From NCBI RefSeq assembly GCF_905404315.1, contig NC_066268.1, positions 11,570,001 through 11,634,000 of the forward strand: a DNA stretch of 64,000 nt, written 5' to 3'. The stretch is from Leptidea sinapis. Taxonomy: Eukaryota > Arthropoda > Insecta > Lepidoptera > Pieridae. Each line of letters starts with the position of its first letter. The first letter of the stretch is position 1. The notes below the pieces were generated by a model. That model saw only the letters and a list, made by a program, of their open reading frames with translations. It searched no databases and was not told where the DNA came from. The position numbers were made by a program, and so were the translations under genes. Below, piece by piece: positions 31,022 through 41,624 of the stretch.

Positions 31022-31624
31022 CTTAAAGGTCAATATTTATATATAATTATTTCATAACTTGCCATCCTAACTGTCAACGAAAGAGGAAACTATTCCATTC
31101 TTCCTAATGTGGCTCCTGCGGAAAGACTTCACAACATCTGCTGCCCATGAAGACCAATCCGACTTACGCCTAACTGTCGTACAGTTGCGTTTCCAATAAA
31201 TTCTTGTTACGTTTATAAATATGTATATCCATTTTATGTTATAAATATATTATAATGTTATAAATATTCAGTTAATATATACTACTAATACTTGATCAAG
31301 ATTTTGTAATAAAAAATGGATTTGAATAACAAGTGATACTGATTTAGTTGGAGAAGATATTATAAGAAATTTAGAACTAGAAATAACAGCTATTACTCAT
31401 TAGTAACTACTCCCAGCAAAATCCAGACAATTATACGACAAGTGATACAGTCAATCTATGAGAGAAAAATAGAAAATTTATTTATTTACCGAAAATGTTT
31501 TTCTTGTTTTTTTTTAAAGATGTCAGAGAAATGTACACCACCTACTTTGTGGAGTATACGTTCAATATAATATTAAATCAAAAAAAATATTTTGGAAGTA
31601 GGGCGAAAAGTAGTTCATACCTAG

Positions 31625-31769
31625 ACCGGTCTTATTCATAATAACTTATCGAAGTTTTAAAACATCAAAAAGAAAAAAAAACAAAAGCTGACGTGACTTA
31701 TTGTGGTTAGAACCCTTTTATAATAGGTTTATACCTTCGATAATCGTTTTATAATGAATAAGGCGGTTA
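31625..31769. mobile_element. Fold-back MITE, about 145 bp
   Basis: The left arm ACCGGTCTTATTCATAATA and an inner CTTATCGAAG are mirrored by the right arm TATAATGAATAAGGCGGTT and an inner CTTCGATAATCG. The arms resemble those of the element at 60053-60190. Confidence 0.6.
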
Positions 31770-31884
31770 ATTTTTTACTCTCCACAGTGTCCACTAAGAC
31801 AGAAAGCGTGTGTTGAAAACGCAATATTGTCCGTTTTTTCTGTCTGGCAGCAGTGTTAGTAAACGATAACGAATATATTAATAT

Positions 31885-34800
31885 CTATGCGTCGACGGGA
31901 GGAGGTCTATCGGGAGGTGAGGCTCGGGGCTCCGGCGGCTGAAGTATAACTGTTGTGGTCTCCTGGGGCGCCTCCTACAACACAATGATCAGCATTCATC
32001 ATCAGTAAAGACTGGATAATGCCAACCTCTACTTTATACCACTGGACTGGCGGCTGTCAAAGTGCTTTTGTGCCTGTTTGATATTCGCCATATTGGCGCT
32101 GTCGGCCATGTAGCGAGAGTCTGCGGTACTAAAACTAGGTTGTCATCAGTAACAACCTAGCGGACAATATAGATGGTGGGAAACTATTAACAAAAAAAAA
32201 TGAGTAGGTACTTTATTAGTTTCATTCTTGAAGTATAAATAACACTGAAAACGAACGAAATTAATTCAAAATGTAAAAATACTTCAGAGTATTGTACGGT
32301 CCTTCGCAGTCATTTGTATTATACGTCAAAATTAGTTCTCTGGACGCTCGCGAGTGGCGCTTCATATAGGCACAAGAAATTTGCTGTCAAACATGTGGAA
32401 CGGCCTGTCCAGTGGTATTTATACAGGTCAGTGATGCCAGCCGAATCAGATTGGTATGACAGTAAGGGACGAGAAGACCAGGACGTTCAGCTCATGGTAA
32501 TTTATAACAGACATAAACTGATGATGCCTACTAATCTGCTAAGTCGAGTTAGTCTTTTGTGGGGCGATGTATATGCTTTTACAACAAGATCCCAGAAAAT
32601 GTTCAAAACAAAGGTGTTACGTTATTCAAAAGAATTGTTAAAAACGTTTGTGTGGTAAAGGTTACTATAACATAAATGACTTTCTTAAGGATACCACAGA
32701 TTGGGAATGGAGCGACCGCCCTCGGGCTATTAAATAATAAGTTTAATTGTACAATGTTACTTTGTTAATGTTACTTTAATTGTAAAACATATTTTTGATG
32801 AAAAAAAAGCCCGCTGAGTTTGTTGCGCCCATTCTTCTCAGGCCTGAGGCATTTACTTTGGAATGGGTGGTAGTTTTTTTTTTGACTTTCAATAAGTGAT
32901 TTCACATCCTATTTTGAATAAAAATATTTGAATTTGAATTTGTGCTCTTCAGACCGAAACATAATAATGCTTACACATTACTGAAGAAATAAAAATAGGC
33001 GCCGTTGTGGTATCCATAATCTGCATAATCTGCTGGTATCCTGTGCAAAGGAGCCTCCCACTGGTAATTGTAATATATTTACCTGTACCGCGGTGGGCGC
33101 CGTGTTCGATTCGCGGTTCCTTCGCTTCTCCACGTGGCCGAAACAGTGTTCACACTCGTCGTCGCTATCCTCCGAGTCCGACTCGCCGAACCGATGGGGC
33201 TTCTCGTATATACAACAACCTATTCACAGAGTATTGTATTGTACACAAATAAAATTTGAAAAACAACAAAATTTTATGAATGATGCGGGACTCGATCCCA
33301 ACTGTAAAGTAGATCCTGTAGATGAAGCTGAACAAAGCATACAAGATTTTATAAACGATACGTCATTCGAACGATTGGCTAAGTTGGAAACAGCGCTCGC
33401 ACGGAACACGAGAGGTTCCGGGTTCGAGTCCCGCATCGCTCATTAAAAAAAATCAGTTTTATTTGTGTAATAGATTTCATTGTTCGAGATTCGTTATACA
33501 TAGACCTGGGTCCCGGCCTCACGTGTCCATAAATATACTGTAGCAGTTACTAACATTTAGATTTCTTCTTATTCATATGCTCATTGTCCACTGTGTCTTC
33601 CGTCCACACCACCTTCTTGCGTTGCTGCTGATTGGTCGGTCTCAGCGTTATGACCGCCACCCGTTCCACAGGTTCCTGGAACACATAAAGCTTTGCTCAG
33701 GTTTCAACTAGGCTTGGCGCGGTGCTCATGCCACGTTCAGTGCTGCAACCACGAGAAAGTTGAACTTATTTATATTAATATTGGTTGTGCCAAAAATCGT
33801 TAGCCCTCATAAAGTAAATATCTTTTTCCTGACATTATTTTAACTTGACGGCTTTCACTTCAATTCTCCGTGGTGAAAATCGTTGGTCACCTTTATGTCG
33901 TAGGTACATTTTGTTAAATATTTTCAAATATTAGGTAGCTGTCGATGGACGGTCGCAGTAGCAGTCTATATATCTACATAGATTCCGACATTCTGCACAG
34001 AGCAAAACGCCTTAAAGTTAGAAACGTCACTTTGTAATGGATTTCTCGTCGTCTTCATCGAAGATAAAAAATTTGTCGTTTTGATTGAGACAAATTTATC
34101 CTGAAAGGAACTTCGTAAAACGTTGCTTTCCTTCATATCTACAACTGGCGAATCTTGTATCAACAGCTAGGTATTATCACCAGGACAAATACCTACTGGT
34201 CCAAAACTTAAGATTTAATGATGTACCTACATATGTATTCGTGTTCCCCTAAAGTCTAAACCTTACAAATTCAGAATAAGACAAATCTTACCACAAACAA
34301 AGACAGTTGGAAATCGCCAAATTTCTTCTAATCAATGAAGACAAGACAAGTAGAAAGCTTTTTCCAGTTAGAGCGTTAATTAAAAAGTAAAAGCGGATTT
34401 TTTTTACCATAACAGTAATTCCACTAAGACCGTAGAACAGTTACCTATTTATGGACGTTATAGCGAAGTTTGTCTACTTCAAGCATTCAGATGTTGAATA
34501 TCGAGCCCAAGGAGGGTCGTTCGAAGAATTTTGCCGGATCAGATATCCGAACTCAAGCTATAGGCAGGTAGGTACTTGGGGCACACTAAAAGTTTTACAC
34601 TTCTAGCTAATCGGAACTATTTTAATTTCGAATGATATATTTTTGAAACGTTGCAACCTTCTTAGTAATAAAAACAAACAATGGAAGGGAAATCGTTTGA
34701 CAATTGTGTTTTATCACATATTTTTATTTATAAGTTAAAAAGATTTTAGAGCGATGATTTTTTATGATTTTAAAAGTTTTGCGGAGAGAGTCTACGCAAG

Positions 34801-37800
34801 ACTGTGCCGCTCGTCTTTGAAAATACTATAATTCCGAATGGTATTCTACCATTTGTTTACCCAGGGTGTTAAAAAAAAGTTCGCGAAAGACGACCAAAAA
34901 GCCGCGTCCTCTTACATCATGACAACGCATCTTCACACACGGCCAACAAAACTAAGTCATTTTTAGCTTCCGAAAAAGTACAACTCGTCACCCATCCTGC
35001 ACGTAGCCCCGACCTAGCACCCGATGATTTTTTATATTTTTCCCAAAATCCTAGATTTGATGAGATGTTTCACTTTTACCAATTCCGAAGAGGCAGTGAT
35101 AGCGTTCAATCAGCACGTAGAAAAGATGCCTTCAGATCTGTGGTCCTCCTGTTTTAAAAATGGTTCTATCGCATGAAAAAATGATTAAAATGTAAAGGAG
35201 AGTATTTTGAATAGCAATAAACATAATATTTTGGATACGTATTTTGAAAGTTTAAAATGCTGGTTGACCCGAATACATAAGTGCAAGGGGTCGGAGACGA
35301 AAATTATGAAAAAGCTTTTATTTTTTTTCATATTCTATCCCTCATTTTACTAAGTATTGAATCACATGTATTCTTTATTCCATTATACACAAAAAACAGC
35401 TACAAAGTGTAGTACACTTGCAGTACATATCTCAACTGAAATAATCATTCAGATATGACACATTTAATATTTACGAGTTCTACGATTTACGAGTGTTATA
35501 TAAAATTTCTCAGTGATACCTTCTTCTTCTACTTTTGAATGTTTCTTATTTATGACTCTCACTGAGGGATATATTCTCCAGGACACAGAAAAATAGCAAG
35601 GTAAGTAACAAACTTGACGATGACAAAAAAGGGTTAGTCAGAAATCTGTGACCACAAGCAGGATAGTGGGAAATCTTGGACTGACATGCAAAGGAAGAGG
35701 AATAAATGAAACAATAGCTGTTATACTGCATAAAATTGTAATTGATTGTAAAACAAACTGTGACTTAGTCTAATTTTCTCAGTGCTATGCAATCACTGTG
35801 CTTAAAGCACAGCATGGTTATGAATTTTCTAAATTTTTAATTGTGTGGATCAATTTTATTCCCATTCTCCCCTCTCATTAGAGGTGTCTACATGAACCAC
35901 ACAAAAGCAGATAAAAAATTCGAAAAATGTTTTCCTAACAGCTATTACTAAAAATAATATATTATTTTATAAAGAACCCAAAATAATTTTATATTCATTT
36001 AAAAATCAATAAACATAATGAAAACAATTCAAGATTAAAGTTAACTTTACAAAACACTACATCAAAACAAGATAACAGTAGTTCAGTCAGATAAAACTAT
36101 CTCTAAAAATTTTTATCGCTCTTCACTTAAATACATATTTGTTTTCATTTTATATCTTATTGCTATAAGTATACAATAAGTTATCTGATAACTTTATTCT
36201 CCATAAGTCTCTCGATTTTATCATTTTGATAACCAAGAAAATTTGATAATATTTCATGAGTATGCTGTCCTATAGTGGGTGGTGGTAATCTTACTTCGTT
36301 ACCCCCCTCCGAGTATACTGTAGGTGGTCCAACCATTTTTATTGAGCCTGCATCAGGATGTGGCATTTCTTTAACTAATTTAATGGCCTTCACATGTTCA
36401 TCTTCAAACACTTCTTTCATGGTATTAACAGGTCCATTCGGGAAGGATGCAGTCTTAAAAATCTCAGCCCATTCTTTTTTTGACTTTTTTACTATTATGT
36501 CACTAATTATCTTAATAAGATCATCTCTATTTTTTACACGTGATGAATTATCTTTAAAACGAGGGTCGCTAAGCAATTCCTCTCTGTTAATTCTTTTACA
36601 GAAATCGGCAAACTGTGGATTAGATCCAGTGCCAATCACAATTTCGCCATCATTTGTTTGAAATGTTTGATATGGCACTAAGTTTGCATGTGCTGTTCCC
36701 CATCTTTGCCCTTCTATTCCACAATTTAAACTTATTGTCGCTATATTTATCATGCTTGATATTTGTGTTGATAATAAGTTACAATCTATCTTCTGTCCTC
36801 TCCCTGTTTTACTTCTATAGTGTAAAGCTGTCATGATGGCACCGAAAGCATGCAAGCCGGTTGTAACATCTGTTATAGCAACACCGACTTTGGCCGGTCT
36901 TCCATTTCTATCACCTGTACAATTCATAAGTCCACCCATGGCTGCTGCAAGCACATCATAGCTAGAAAAATATATTATAAGCTTAGCCATTTTATATAAA
37001 GTATTAATATGTTTACACACTTACTTACTCTCACTATATTAATAGTAAAGGGACTACTTATTACCTACTTAGTTCGTCTGATCTCTAAATGAGTGAAAAC
37101 CGAAAATTATTCTGTACAGGTTAGTTTTTATACTACTGAACTTAATGTTTATTTTAAGTAATTTACAAATAAAGAAGAAAATCTCAAGTATATTAATGTA
37201 ATGCTAAATAATTTTATATTTTAATCATTTACATGTACAATAAACAAGTAGATTCCTAATCACCTTTAAAAAGGTTGTCAAAAAATATGTTTTTATATAT
37301 ATATATACATATTATATACATACATAATATATATATACATAAGATATATATACATTAACTTATATGGATAAGATTAAAACATTCATTCAAATTAACACTT
37401 AATTTGTGGCAGTTATGTTGAAAGTCTATTGTGTACGTTCATTAGAAGCTCGGACACAATAGACAAGATTTTTTTTAGCAATTATAATATAATTATTTAA
37501 CAGTGATTAAAAACATCAAGAAAGTTACAGAATTTTTTTAATTTAAAGGGGAACTTATCCAAAATATGACACTCCATCCTTCCACATTTTGATATTGTGT
37601 GAGGTTGTATTCAAAGCCCAGTCAAAATTAATGGAACACTGTCTAATAGACACATAGGCAGAGTTTTGCTACAGACAATTTTTTGGGTGTGATTGTGAGT
37701 ACTTGTTAATTGTATGTCAATGATTTCAAACTATATGTTATATATATGTATGGTCATACCCTGGTCTATTAGCATAAGGTCCTGTAGGCCCAAACCCAGT

Positions 37801-38618
37801 TACTGCACAATATATCAACCTAGGATTGATTTCACTTAACTTCTCATACCCCACTCCCAACTTGTCCAGTTTTCCGGGTAGATAGTTTTCCACAACAACA
37901 TCACATTTTTTAGCGAGATCATAGATAATGTTCTTTCCTGTAATATAGTCAATTAATAGTAAAATCATATTTCAAATAAAAAAATGTGTAATACACCAAC
38001 ATTTCAACGACCATAATATAACAATATTTTTAAGTAACCACTTATTATGAGTGTAAATAATTCTTACCTTCAAATGTTTTTAAATCAATGCAAACACTAT
38101 ACTTGTTCCTGTTTACACAGAGATAATAATATGAATCTTTATTGCCATTTATGAATGGCGGTCCCCATTTTCTTGCCTCGTCGCCATCGAGACTTTCTAT
38201 CTTAATAACTTTTGCTCCCAGGTCTCCAAGTGTCATAGTACAAAAAGGACCAGCAACGACTCTCGTTAAATCCAACACATTGATGTCATCTAACAATCCT
38301 TTTGTATTTGTTGAATTAGCTCTAACAATATTTGCCGAAAAACGAATAAATGGTCTGTTTGATTTCAACACAAATCTATTCAAAACACCCATGACGTTTA
38401 GTTACTACTGCACTCTTTGAATATGATCTAAATGTTATCATATTCTATCACATTATTTAGTAACGCAAACATAGGAATGATATTATATCGTATTCACTTT
38501 GCAAGTCAAATAAAGTTGATATTCAATTTACTAATTTAGTTACCTCTTGTACTTGTGGGGGAACGGTCACTGCTGTGCTTGTCGTAGCCATTTCTTCGCA
38601 GCGCTCTCGTTGTGCCAT
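31885..38618 (-). CDS. PPP1R11: PPP1R11 (protein phosphatase 1 inhibitor-3), 140 aa
   Basis: Four exons on the minus strand: 38618-38544, 33675-33555, 33219-33083 and 31974-31885 (stop TAG). All join in phase at GT/AG sites, giving 141 codons including the stop. The protein starts MAQRERCEEMATTST and holds the family signature KKVVWTEDTVDNEHM (KVVW is the PP1-docking motif), then KSKCCCIYEKPHRFGES and an acidic DSEDSDDE with ECEHCFGH. Vertebrate PPP1R11 inhibits PP1 and has also been described as an E3 ubiquitin ligase; the Cys-rich segment is conserved here. The C-terminus is Pro-rich. Intron 1 (about 4.9 kb) contains the entire SUGCT-like gene. Intron 2 carries a fold-back tRNA-like element, and intron 3 a LINE tail and a MITE. 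Length is close to the vertebrate protein. Confidence 0.92.
32025..32433 (+). mobile_element. MITE copy b, about 409 bp
   Basis: Same element and orientation as 30631-31021, with ends ACCTCTACTTTATACCACTGG-like at the left and its rough complement at the right. It is flanked by ATGCCA at 32019-32024 and 32434-32439, a possible 6-bp target duplication. It lies in intron 3 of PPP1R11. Confidence 0.7.
32440..32945 (+). mobile_element. LINE C-terminal and 3' UTR fragment
   Basis: The plus strand encodes an ORF2-like end in shifted frames (NRHKLMMPTN, then GYYNINDFLKDTTDWEWSDR at about 32660-32720). It continues into the 3' tail from GCTGAGTTTGTTGCGCCCAT to TGAATAAAAATATTTGAATT. Only this tail is present at 240-416. 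It abuts the MITE on the left. Confidence 0.65.
32946..33075 (-). repeat. Interspersed repeat, inverse of 3965-4100
   Basis: The minus strand reads GAGGCTCCTTTGCACAGGAT and TAATGTGTAAGCATTATTATG, matching the repeat at 3965-4300. It ends just before PPP1R11 exon 3. Confidence 0.55.
33241..33472. mobile_element. Fold-back tRNA-like element, about 230 bp
   Basis: The outer arms are inverted repeats: ACACAAATAAAATTTG ... GATGCGGGACTCGA at the left, and TCGAGTCCCGCATC ... CAGTTTTATTTGTGT at the right. Between them lies a tRNA-like segment (CGAACGATTGGCTAAGTTGG ... CGGGTTCGAGTCCCGC). The element sits in PPP1R11 intron 2, about 20 bases beyond the acceptor of exon 3. Confidence 0.65.
33676..34839. 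other. PPP1R11 intron 1, left part
   Basis: No exon or repeat was recognised between PPP1R11 exon 2 and the mariner remnant. It is AT-rich sequence with a few short frames only. Confidence 0.4.
34840..35250 (+). pseudogene. Mariner-type transposase remnant
   Basis: In shifting frames the plus strand encodes LHHDNASSHT, HPARSPDLAPDDFLYF and later RRGSDSVQSARR-like sequence. LHHDNA holds the second, and PDLAPDDF the third, aspartate region of DDD-type mariner transposases. At least two frameshifts are needed. No terminal inverted repeats were found. It lies within PPP1R11 intron 1. Confidence 0.7.
35251..36180. other. Intronic/3' flank of SUGCT-like gene
   Basis: No gene was recognised. It should include the 3' UTR of the CoA-transferase gene on its right side. 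No repeat shared with the rest of the window was noticed. Confidence 0.4.
36181..38392 (-). CDS. SUGCT: Type III CoA-transferase, succinate-HMG-CoA transferase-like, 427 aa
   Basis: Three minus-strand exons, 38392-38068, 37937-37760 and 36961-36181 (stop TAA), join in phase to 428 codons with stop. The N-terminus (MGVLNRFVLKSNRPFIRFS) is Arg/Ser-rich without acids, a likely mitochondrial presequence. The fold's signatures follow: LDLTRVVAGPFCTMTLGDLG, KVIKIESLDGDEARKWGPP, DVVVENYLPGKLDKLG and TGFGPTGPYANRPGYD. The next block, GRPAKVGVAITDVTTG, has the conserved Asp that carries the acyl-enzyme in formyl-CoA transferases. Human SUGCT moves CoA from succinyl-CoA to glutarate or hydroxymethylglutarate; the substrate here is inferred from similarity. 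Length is normal. The whole gene lies inside PPP1R11 intron 1 on the same strand, with its ATG about 150 bases downstream of PPP1R11 exon 1. Confidence 0.88.
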
Positions 38619-38984
38619 CAATAATACATATACAACTCACACCTTAAATAATAATCTTAGCATTTTACAATATCAATTTATCACGGAAGTTTCGGAAATT
38701 ATTTTTTGAACCAATTTTTAATAAACAGAGCGTTATCAAGACCGCCGACTGTCAGTTGTCATTTATACCGTGTTCTGTGTGTACACCTAAATTATATTAA
38801 ATAATATACTCTGTGTATACCTATACTTAATTTTTTTTTAATTTATTTAGTGGCACGGGATGCAAGTCCATAGGCCAAATACCTATACTACTAACTTTGT
38901 GATGCCATTTGCCATATTTTTATTTTGCCATTTAAACTCATGCGGCATTACACATGCCCTATTTTTCAATCATTAATAATTCAT

Positions 38985-39150
38985 AACGTCAAAACCAAAC
39001 ATAGAAATCATGTTATATTGTATTCAAATAAAATTTTACAAGTCAAATAGAATTTATCAACTTTATACAATTTACCCCTTCTTCTTGTGGGGTACAAGTA
39101 TAAATGTATGTAAACGTACACGCTCTTGTTGTGCTATTCATTGCAAGTGG
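38985..39150 (-). pseudogene. Decayed duplicate of PPP1R11 exon 1 region
   Basis: AAACATAGAAATCATGTTAT, TACAAGTCAAATAGAATT, CTTGTGGGGTACAAG and CACGCTCTTGTTGTGC follow the same order and spacing as 38468-38618, which holds PPP1R11 exon 1 and its intron edge. The coding part is shortened and no longer opens with ATG GCA, so it cannot act as an exon. It appears to be an old local duplication of the promoter-side exon. Confidence 0.6.
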
Positions 39151-40856
39151 TAGCCGCAGCATGGGGTAACTGTGTAACGCTAAAATCTGTCACTTAGCCT
39201 CCGTAAAGAGGTCACGCGGCAAGCGGCCCGATGTCCATTTAACAGCTTCGCTACATAAAATTCGTTGTCTGTAAAGTCGGTTTACGGACGATAATTTTAC
39301 GTGATAACGTCGTAAGAAAACATTCATGAAAAATTAAATACTTTTATGAATTAAATTATTATTAATGAATTATCATTATTATTATTGAATTATTATTAAT
39401 ATAATACAAAGAAGGAGCTCACTGAAGATTAAAATTTCCTCACACTCGTTCATTAAAATTTTATTTTTTTACATACCACACCTTAGCCCGATTGCGCCTC
39501 TCCATCGCTTGTTCCGCGTTCTCTGTTGTTGCACATTGGGCTCAGGCGGAAAGTTTTTCCGAAAGACGGTTTCCGTGCGACTGGAGTTATCGTAAATAAA
39601 ACAGTACGTAACTATATATTTGAAGAAAAATATACACCGAACTTCCCTTTAACGTCATTCGGGCCATGTGTAATGTTATTTATTGCGCCGGTATGTGTAT
39701 AGATATATTAATATGTTTCATTGTTATTTATATCGGTAGAAGAAAGCTATGGGATCGCTCCTATTGCGTGGACATAACATAACTATTCATTATATTATAG
39801 CAAACAAACATCTTGAGTTGCAGTAGAGTAATTAATAAATTAATGACTACAAGTTGCTAGCAAGAACTTGTATACTCTTTCAATCAGCAACAAAGATATA
39901 TCACGAAAATTAAGAACATAAAAAAAAATCACCACATTGTTCTCTAATAACCTTAGAATATTGACACTATAGAAGTGGACTCCCCATGCCCCTTTTAGAT
40001 AGCAATAGTTTTAACAGGAATAGTCTTAGGGGTTGTCATATTATTATTATGACTAAAAATGACCCATTACGGAGTTATATGGTATGACATAATGTCATAC
40101 TCAACAGATGATTGGGAATATAAATGAATTAAACATAGCAATGAAAAGCATGATAAGATAATTGTTTATTTATTATAGGACCATAACAAAACAAAAATAA
40201 TTTCATAAAATAACTTATCATTACTATCATTAATATACTACAGTCAGAACTCTAATAATGATCAGGAAATTTATTGTGTTATTTGTTATTTCTATACACA
40301 TGTACTATATTTTTTCTTTCATAAATCTAAGATTTTAAAATATGTATAAAAACTATGTATTATATTATTAGATAGATACAAAAACAAAATATTATCATAA
40401 ATTTGGAGTGCCGCCAGCAGCGGAGTCCATCCAGCTCAGCCATGCCCTTGAGCATGAAGAAGCTTCGAATTTATAATTCATGACAGATCAGACAAATAAG
40501 CATTTATGAATTTACTTCTCGATAAGACTAAAATGAAAAAGACGCGATACGATTAAGTGAAGTTAATTTTAAATATAACGGTTTGAAATTATTTTTCATC
40601 AATTATGGTAACAATATTGCTGTATATTATTTTATGTACTTTTCCTATCTCTATGGTTTGGTTATACTCTCGTGTTGCACACTATACATCAAAGTCACAT
40701 TTTGTCATTTAAATTTTGAGATGAGTTTTGACATATGACAATTATAATTTATGTTTACGAGTTACCTACCTACCACGTGCGAAGTCTAAACAATCACATA
40801 TAACCAAGCAATTTTATAAAATATACCTAGTTGAACATATCTAAGATTCAGAAACA
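39151..40856. other. Intergenic region upstream of GAR1
   Basis: PPP1R11 (minus) and GAR1 (plus) diverge from here, so promoters of both should lie inside. A GC-richer island at 40408-40470 (GCCGCCAGCAGCGGAGTCC) stands out in AT-rich sequence but has no identified role. No TATA box can be chosen with confidence. Confidence 0.4.
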
Positions 40857-41531
40857 ATGTCCTTTCGTGGACGAGGTGGGGGTGGTGGTCGCGGTTTTGG
40901 CGGTCGAGGAGGCGGCGGCCGTGGTGGAGGCGGTGGCTTCGGCCGAGGCCGGGGCCGCGGCGGAGGAGGTGGTGGCTTCAGACAACAGGACATGGGACCT
41001 CCAGATCAAGTCATTCCATTAGGCCACTACGGCTGGACAGTGCAGGACGACTTAGTGTGTAAAGTAGACATAGAAGATGTTCCATACTTTAATGCACCTA
41101 TTTACTTAGAAAGTAAAGAGCAAATTGGTAAAATAGATGAGATTTTTGGGAATCTTCGTGACTATTATGTGTCAGTGAAGCTAGGTGAAAATATCAAAGC
41201 AAAAAGTTTTAAGGATGGACAACAGTTTTTCATTGATCCTGCCAAATTATTGCCATTGAAGCGTTTCCTGCCTCAACCGCCTGGTGCGAAGCGTGGTGTT
41301 GGTCGTGGTGGCAGGGGCGGACGAGGAGGACGGGGTGGTGGTGATCGTGGCCGTGGAGGTGGTGGTTTTAACCGAGGAGGAGGTGGATTCAACCGTGGTG
41401 GAGGTGGATTCAACAGAGGTGGTGGTGGCTTCAATCGAGGAGGTGGGAACAGAGGTGGTGGTGGATTTAACAGAGGAGGTGGAGGATTCAATAGAGGAGG
41501 AGGGGGATACAGAGGGAGAGGTGGAAGCTAG
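40857..41531 (+). CDS. GAR1: H/ACA ribonucleoprotein subunit GAR1, 224 aa, single exon
   Basis: It starts at ATG 40857 (MSFRGRGGGG) in context GAAACAATG. Residues about 1-42 are a GAR domain (Gly/Arg/Phe repeats). Residues about 48-145 are the core fold: VIPLGHYGWTVQDDLVCK, VPYFNAPIYLESKEQIGKID, IFGNLRDYYVSVKL and KSFKDGQQFFIDPAKLLPL. Residues about 146-224 are a second GAR domain (repeats of GGGGFNRG). GAR1 joins dyskerin, NOP10 and NHP2 in H/ACA snoRNPs and helps substrate turnover during rRNA pseudouridylation. Length and layout match animal GAR1. The absence of introns is unusual among its neighbours but the frame is intact. A polyadenylation signal lies about 90 bases downstream. It converges with EMC5. 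Confidence 0.95.
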   Translation: MSFRGRGGGGGRGFGGRGGGGRGGGGGFGRGRGRGGGGGGFRQQDMGPPDQVIPLGHYGWTVQDDLVCKVDIEDVPYFNAPIYLESKEQIGKIDEIFGNLRDYYVSVKLGENIKAKSFKDGQQFFIDPAKLLPLKRFLPQPPGAKRGVGRGGRGGRGGRGGGDRGRGGGGFNRGGGGFNRGGGGFNRGGGGFNRGGGNRGGGGFNRGGGGFNRGGGGYRGRGGS

Positions 41532-41618
41532 TTGGTGCAATTGTGACAAAACTTTTATATATGCAAAAGATATACATGTTAGTATATATTCAGTGAAGTG
41601 ATAAGATTCAATGACTAC

Positions 41619-41624
41619 AATAAA
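41619..41624 (+). terminator. Polyadenylation signal of GAR1
   Basis: AATAAA lies 88 bases after the GAR1 stop codon in an AT-rich 3' UTR, followed by T-rich sequence (TTATTTTTGTTAT). Confidence 0.65.

Larger units (their letters stand above)
26421..31884. other. Gene-poor interval between shugoshin-like and PPP1R11 genes
   Basis: The two genes converge on this interval. It contains a LINE-tail fragment (27310-27510), a Helitron-like repeat (27966-28290), a MITE (30631-31021) and a fold-back repeat (31625-31769). The rest is AT-rich without open frames of interest; the 63-codon and 68-codon frames near 27075 and 29969 look like chance. The 3' UTR of the shugoshin-like gene presumably starts it. 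Confidence 0.5.

Noticed and set aside
32314..32658. Single 114-codon plus-strand gene
   Set aside because: The frame starts inside a MITE and ends in a LINE C-terminus; it is a chance fusion of two repeats.
36275..36661. Plus-strand frame of 128 codons over the CoA-transferase
   Set aside because: Antisense shadow of a well-supported conserved exon.
41247..41601. Open frames overlapping the GAR1 repeats on other frames and strand
   Set aside because: Low-complexity shadows of the Gly/Arg-coding repeat.
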